Shown here: positions 61,750 through 64,000 of the stretch, piece after piece
How the letters are laid out: every line of letters starts with the position of its first letter
How positions within the stretch are numbered: position 1 is the first letter of the stretch
Assembly (NCBI GenBank): GCA_032358255.1
Contig: JAULBX010011099.1
Coordinates: forward strand, 62,001 to 126,000
DNA from: Heterotrichella gracilis
Lineage: Eukaryota; Sar; Xanthophyceae; Tribonematales; Xanthonemataceae
DNA: 64,000 nt
Direction of reading: 5' to 3'
Translations under genes and position numbers: made by a program
The notes under the pieces: model-generated
Told to the model about the DNA's origin: nothing
What the model saw: only the letters and a program-made list of their open reading frames with translations
Databases searched by the model: none

Positions 61750-62391
61750 ATGAAGCATGGTACTAAAACATATTCAGTCTCCATTTTTACTTTGGTCTGT
61801 GTGCTGTTTATAGTGAACAGTCCGTTTCTATTATCTCAAAATACTGCTTCTGCCAATTTTTTCAGCAATCCCGAAATTGGCTATAAATGTCAGGCCATAG
61901 TAGTAGAAGGCGATACCTTTCCCTTTGTTAATTTGAATGCCGTTGATGTAATCACTGACTTTGTGTTTAAAACGCGCAAACAAAAAGAACAATGGACCCG
62001 CACAAAGTTTAATGTAAAAAAAGTGTATCCCTACGCCATTCTTGCCGCTGCCAAATTAAAAGAATACGATTTTGCTTTACAAAAAATAGAGGACAAAAAT
62101 TTACGAAAAGCCTTTCTCAAAGCCTGTGAAAAAGATCTTAGAAAAGAATTTGAAGACGAGCTAAAAGGCTTAAGCGTTTCACAAGGGAAACTGCTCATGA
62201 AATTGATCGATCGCGAAACCAATAAAACCACCTATGAAATTGTTAAACAACTGCGGGGTAGTTTTCAGGCGGCTATGTGGCAAACCGTGGCTTGTTTGTT
62301 TGGCAACAGCATGAAGGTGGAATACGACGCCCAGGTAGAAGACATTATGGTTGAACGGGCTGTAAAGCTAGTTGAAAGCGGTTTGTTTTAA
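61750..62391 (+). CDS. DUF4294 family exported protein
   Basis: 213 residues. Signal peptide about 1-30 (MKHGTKTYSVSIFTLVCVLFIVNSPFLLSQ). The domain YKCQAIVVEGDTFPFVNLNAVDV, YPYAILAAAKLKEYD and LMKLIDRETNKTTYEIVKQLRGSFQAAMW is the DUF4294 pattern of Bacteroidota. Helical, soluble, periplasmic by prediction. Upstream of another exported hypothetical protein, 49 bases apart, on the same strand. Function unknown. Confidence 0.8.
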   Translation: MKHGTKTYSVSIFTLVCVLFIVNSPFLLSQNTASANFFSNPEIGYKCQAIVVEGDTFPFVNLNAVDVITDFVFKTRKQKEQWTRTKFNVKKVYPYAILAAAKLKEYDFALQKIEDKNLRKAFLKACEKDLRKEFEDELKGLSVSQGKLLMKLIDRETNKTTYEIVKQLRGSFQAAMWQTVACLFGNSMKVEYDAQVEDIMVERAVKLVESGLF

Positions 62392-62440
62392 TCTTTTTTC
62401 GCTTCCCTTATTCTGAATTATTATTGTTATTTTTATTGCC

Positions 62441-63070
62441 ATGTATAGATTCTTATTTATTTCTCTGTTACTGAGTTCTTTCTTACAGGCACAAACTAAA
62501 AAACCTGTACAAAAACAAAACCCTGTAGAGGTGCAAGATACGCTCGCCACCGACTCTGCAAAGCTTGTGGTGGAAGAGCCTGTTACCGAATATGCCTTTA
62601 GTGTTAAAACAAAAAAACCAAAAACGGCCAAAGAACGCATGAAATTGTGTTTGAATCTGGTGAGTGCCGATTCTGCTGTTGTTTTGAATTATTGTTTCAA
62701 TGATTCGGTTCTCCGCGATCCGGAAGTGTCAAAGATCATATTTCAAAAAACGCAAGGAGACAGCACGTATACTTTGATATACACTGCTGCCTTCAGTAAA
62801 CCAAAAGACAAAGTGGAGTGTGATGCTGGAAAAGAGGTCAAGTTGATTTTTGTCAGATGGAATACAAGTACCAATAAAGCCATTGTCAAACAAAAATTAA
62901 TTGAATCCTGCATGCGTGGCATTATCAATATGACCAAGGAGCCCATTGTTAAATGGGATGGCACTAGCCTACTCACTGTTAATTATTACCGGGGCGGAAA
63001 TGATTTTATTGATCTGAAATTTGATCCCCAGAATTTTTTACTTGGGATGCAAAGCAGTAAGGATAATTAA
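62441..63070 (+). CDS. Exported hypothetical protein
   Basis: 209 residues, not recognised. Signal peptide about 1-18 (MYRFLFISLLLSSFLQAQ), then a Lys/Pro/Thr linker (about 19-60). The body has Cys residues at about 70, 87, 124 and 156, and ends with IDLKFDPQNFLLGMQSS. No further membrane helix. It follows DUF4294 by 49 bases and precedes the structured intergenic region. Function unknown. Confidence 0.65.
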   Translation: MYRFLFISLLLSSFLQAQTKKPVQKQNPVEVQDTLATDSAKLVVEEPVTEYAFSVKTKKPKTAKERMKLCLNLVSADSAVVLNYCFNDSVLRDPEVSKIIFQKTQGDSTYTLIYTAAFSKPKDKVECDAGKEVKLIFVRWNTSTNKAIVKQKLIESCMRGIINMTKEPIVKWDGTSLLTVNYYRGGNDFIDLKFDPQNFLLGMQSSKDN

Positions 63071-63097
63071 ACCAATTGCCTTAGACTCTAGTGAACA

Positions 63098-63300
63098 ATC
63101 CTAAAAGGATAATTCCGCTTAAATCCTAAATAGACAGTTGAAAATCTAAACTGTCTACGATGTAAGATTTTGTATGGTTTTCAGTGCAATCATTTTTTAA
63201 GAAAACCTTACAAAATCTAATCCCGATATCTATCGGGAGGGATTATCCGCACTAAGACAGTAGTTCGCTAAGAAAATTAGCTTCTACTGTCTAATTGCGG
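63098..63300. repeat. Chain of inverted repeats upstream of lpxK
   Basis: Five hairpin-capable pairs in 203 bases: ATCCT/AGGAT (63098-63110); TAGACAGTT/AACTGTCTA, perfect (63131-63157); 17-base arms with one mismatch (63165-63181 with 63202-63218); TCCCGATA/TATCGGGA, perfect (63221-63238); and a long hairpin (63247-63300) with 15 of 17 outer pairs plus an inner GCTAA/TTAGC. The AGACAGT/ACTGTCT core of the second and fifth pairs is shared, so alternative pairings exist. No coding frame explains the region. Confidence 0.7.
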
Positions 63301-63343
63301 TTAAATTTTACACTTTCAAAAATAATGAGCATATTTAACCTGT

Positions 63344-64000
63344 TTGAACCCCTGGTTAAAAATACTCTTATTGCCACCCGCTTATTTATACGGGATCATT
63401 ACGGCTATCCGAAACGGCTTATACGATTCGCGACTCATTAAAGAACATAAATTTGACGCCGTTCACACCATTGGCGTTGGAAATCTGGCCGTTGGCGGTG
63501 CCGGCAAAACCCCATTGGTTGAATACCTTATTCGCTTGATCACACCTGTTGAACCTCAAATTGCGGTGTTAAGCAGAGGTTATAAACGTAAAACCAGTGG
63601 CTTTATTTTGGCCGATAGTGAAAGCACTGCCGAAGACATTGGTGATGAACCTCTCATTTATAAAACTAAATACCCCGTTCAGGTGGCCGTGGATGCAAAC
63701 AGAGCACATGGAATAAAAAAGCTGATTGCTTTACAACAAGAAGCTCCTAAAGTTATTTTATTGGATGATGTGTTTCAGCATCGCTCGGTGAGATGCGGCC
63801 TTAACATCGTCGTAAGCGATTACCACAATTTGTATTACAAAGATGTGATGTTGCCTGCCGGTACTTTAAGAGAGTTTAAAAGCGGAATTGAACGGGCCGA
63901 TATTGTTATCATAAGCAAAGTTCCCGAAAAAACAAGTCCGGTTGAAATACGAACCATTACCAAAGACATTTCACCAAAGGCCCATCAGCGTGTGTTTTTT
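63344..64000 (+). CDS. lpxK: Tetraacyldisaccharide 4'-kinase, N-terminal part (runs off the right edge)
   Basis: 219 codons in the window, no stop. Start is the TTG at 63344, giving MNPWLKILLLPPAYLYG; no in-frame ATG exists because a TGA at 63326-63328 closes the frame. The kinase motifs are IGVGNLAVGGAGKTP (P-loop), LSRGYKRKTSGF, DIGDEP, DDVFQHRSV and LPAGTLREF. It phosphorylates lipid A precursor at the 4' position on the inner-membrane face. A long hairpin ends 43 bases upstream. An ATG in another frame at 63325 would need a frameshift, and TTG is preferred. Confidence 0.85.
   Translation, partial: MNPWLKILLLPPAYLYGIITAIRNGLYDSRLIKEHKFDAVHTIGVGNLAVGGAGKTPLVEYLIRLITPVEPQIAVLSRGYKRKTSGFILADSESTAEDIGDEPLIYKTKYPVQVAVDANRAHGIKKLIALQQEAPKVILLDDVFQHRSVRCGLNIVVSDYHNLYYKDVMLPAGTLREFKSGIERADIVIISKVPEKTSPVEIRTITKDISPKAHQRVFF

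Noticed and set aside
63325-63450. 41-codon plus-strand ORF MSIFNLFEPLVKN... ahead of lpxK
   Set aside because: Overlaps the kinase frame and is interpreted as part of its leader; only a frameshift would join it.

Overview
The window is a stretch of a Bacteroidota chromosome, most likely from the Flavobacteriales/Sphingobacteriales side of the phylum; I cannot place it more finely. The evidence is: type IX secretion (T9SS) C-terminal sorting domains of both type A and type B, a PorP/SprF-like protein, TPR/PD40/OmpA outer-membrane proteins, Bacteroidota-typical families (PUR-like DUF3276, DUF2851, DUF4294, GGPKD-motif Ig-like lipoprotein, Lys/Ala-rich histone H1-like peptide), TAnnTTTG promoter boxes and low GC. 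No tRNA, rRNA, CRISPR array, prophage or insertion sequence was recognised.

Layout. 0-2.7 kb: aromatic/folate genes (5' end of aroB, pabA/trpG-like amidotransferase), a PUR-like nucleic-acid-binding protein, a lipoprotein and a 47-residue histone H1-like gene with two tandem terminators. 2.9-13.9 kb: envelope and metabolism (Ig-like lipoprotein, lone radical SAM/SPASM protein, HisKA_2-type kinase, long-chain acyl-CoA ligase, HldD heptose epimerase, methyltransferase, secreted M1 peptidase, secreted CxxCH protein). 14.0-21.4 kb: a tight five-gene cassette (nucleotidyltransferase-like protein, SPASM radical SAM, B12-domain radical SAM, two methyltransferases) beside two GT4 glycosyltransferases; its product is unknown. 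21.8-32.7 kb: housekeeping and lipid genes (ferredoxin, methylmalonyl-CoA epimerase, membrane J-protein, aldehyde dehydrogenase, HTH regulator, desaturase, flavoprotein, enoyl-CoA hydratase, GatC, PlsC).

32.8-49.3 kb is the centrepiece: a four-gene operon read leftward. It encodes a 2901-residue adhesin-like protein with 25 tandem ~72-residue repeats, a PorP/SprF-like protein, a PorE-like TPR/PD40/OmpA protein and a second large type B-CTD protein (1420 residues) of the same repeat family. The order giant repeat protein then SprF-like protein matches the sprB-sprF arrangement of gliding Flavobacterium. A perfect 9+3+9 palindrome lies upstream of the operon.

49.6-64 kb: mutL with two rhomboid proteases, a TPR/PD40 protein, an apparently exported pirin, DUF2851 and ElyC/YdcF proteins, a secreted T9SS type A protein, a biotin carboxylase, DUF4294 and a secreted hypothetical protein, then the 5' part of lpxK. 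A ~200-base chain of nested inverted repeats sits just before lpxK and is not explained by any gene.

Putting it together: T9SS cargo (five CTD proteins) and its partner outer-membrane machinery dominate the window. LPS (hldD, lpxK), phospholipid (plsC, desaturase, acyl-CoA ligase) and surface-glycan-like genes supply the envelope. The radical SAM cassette, the nested propeller-in-PKD protein and the structured region before lpxK are the least explained parts.
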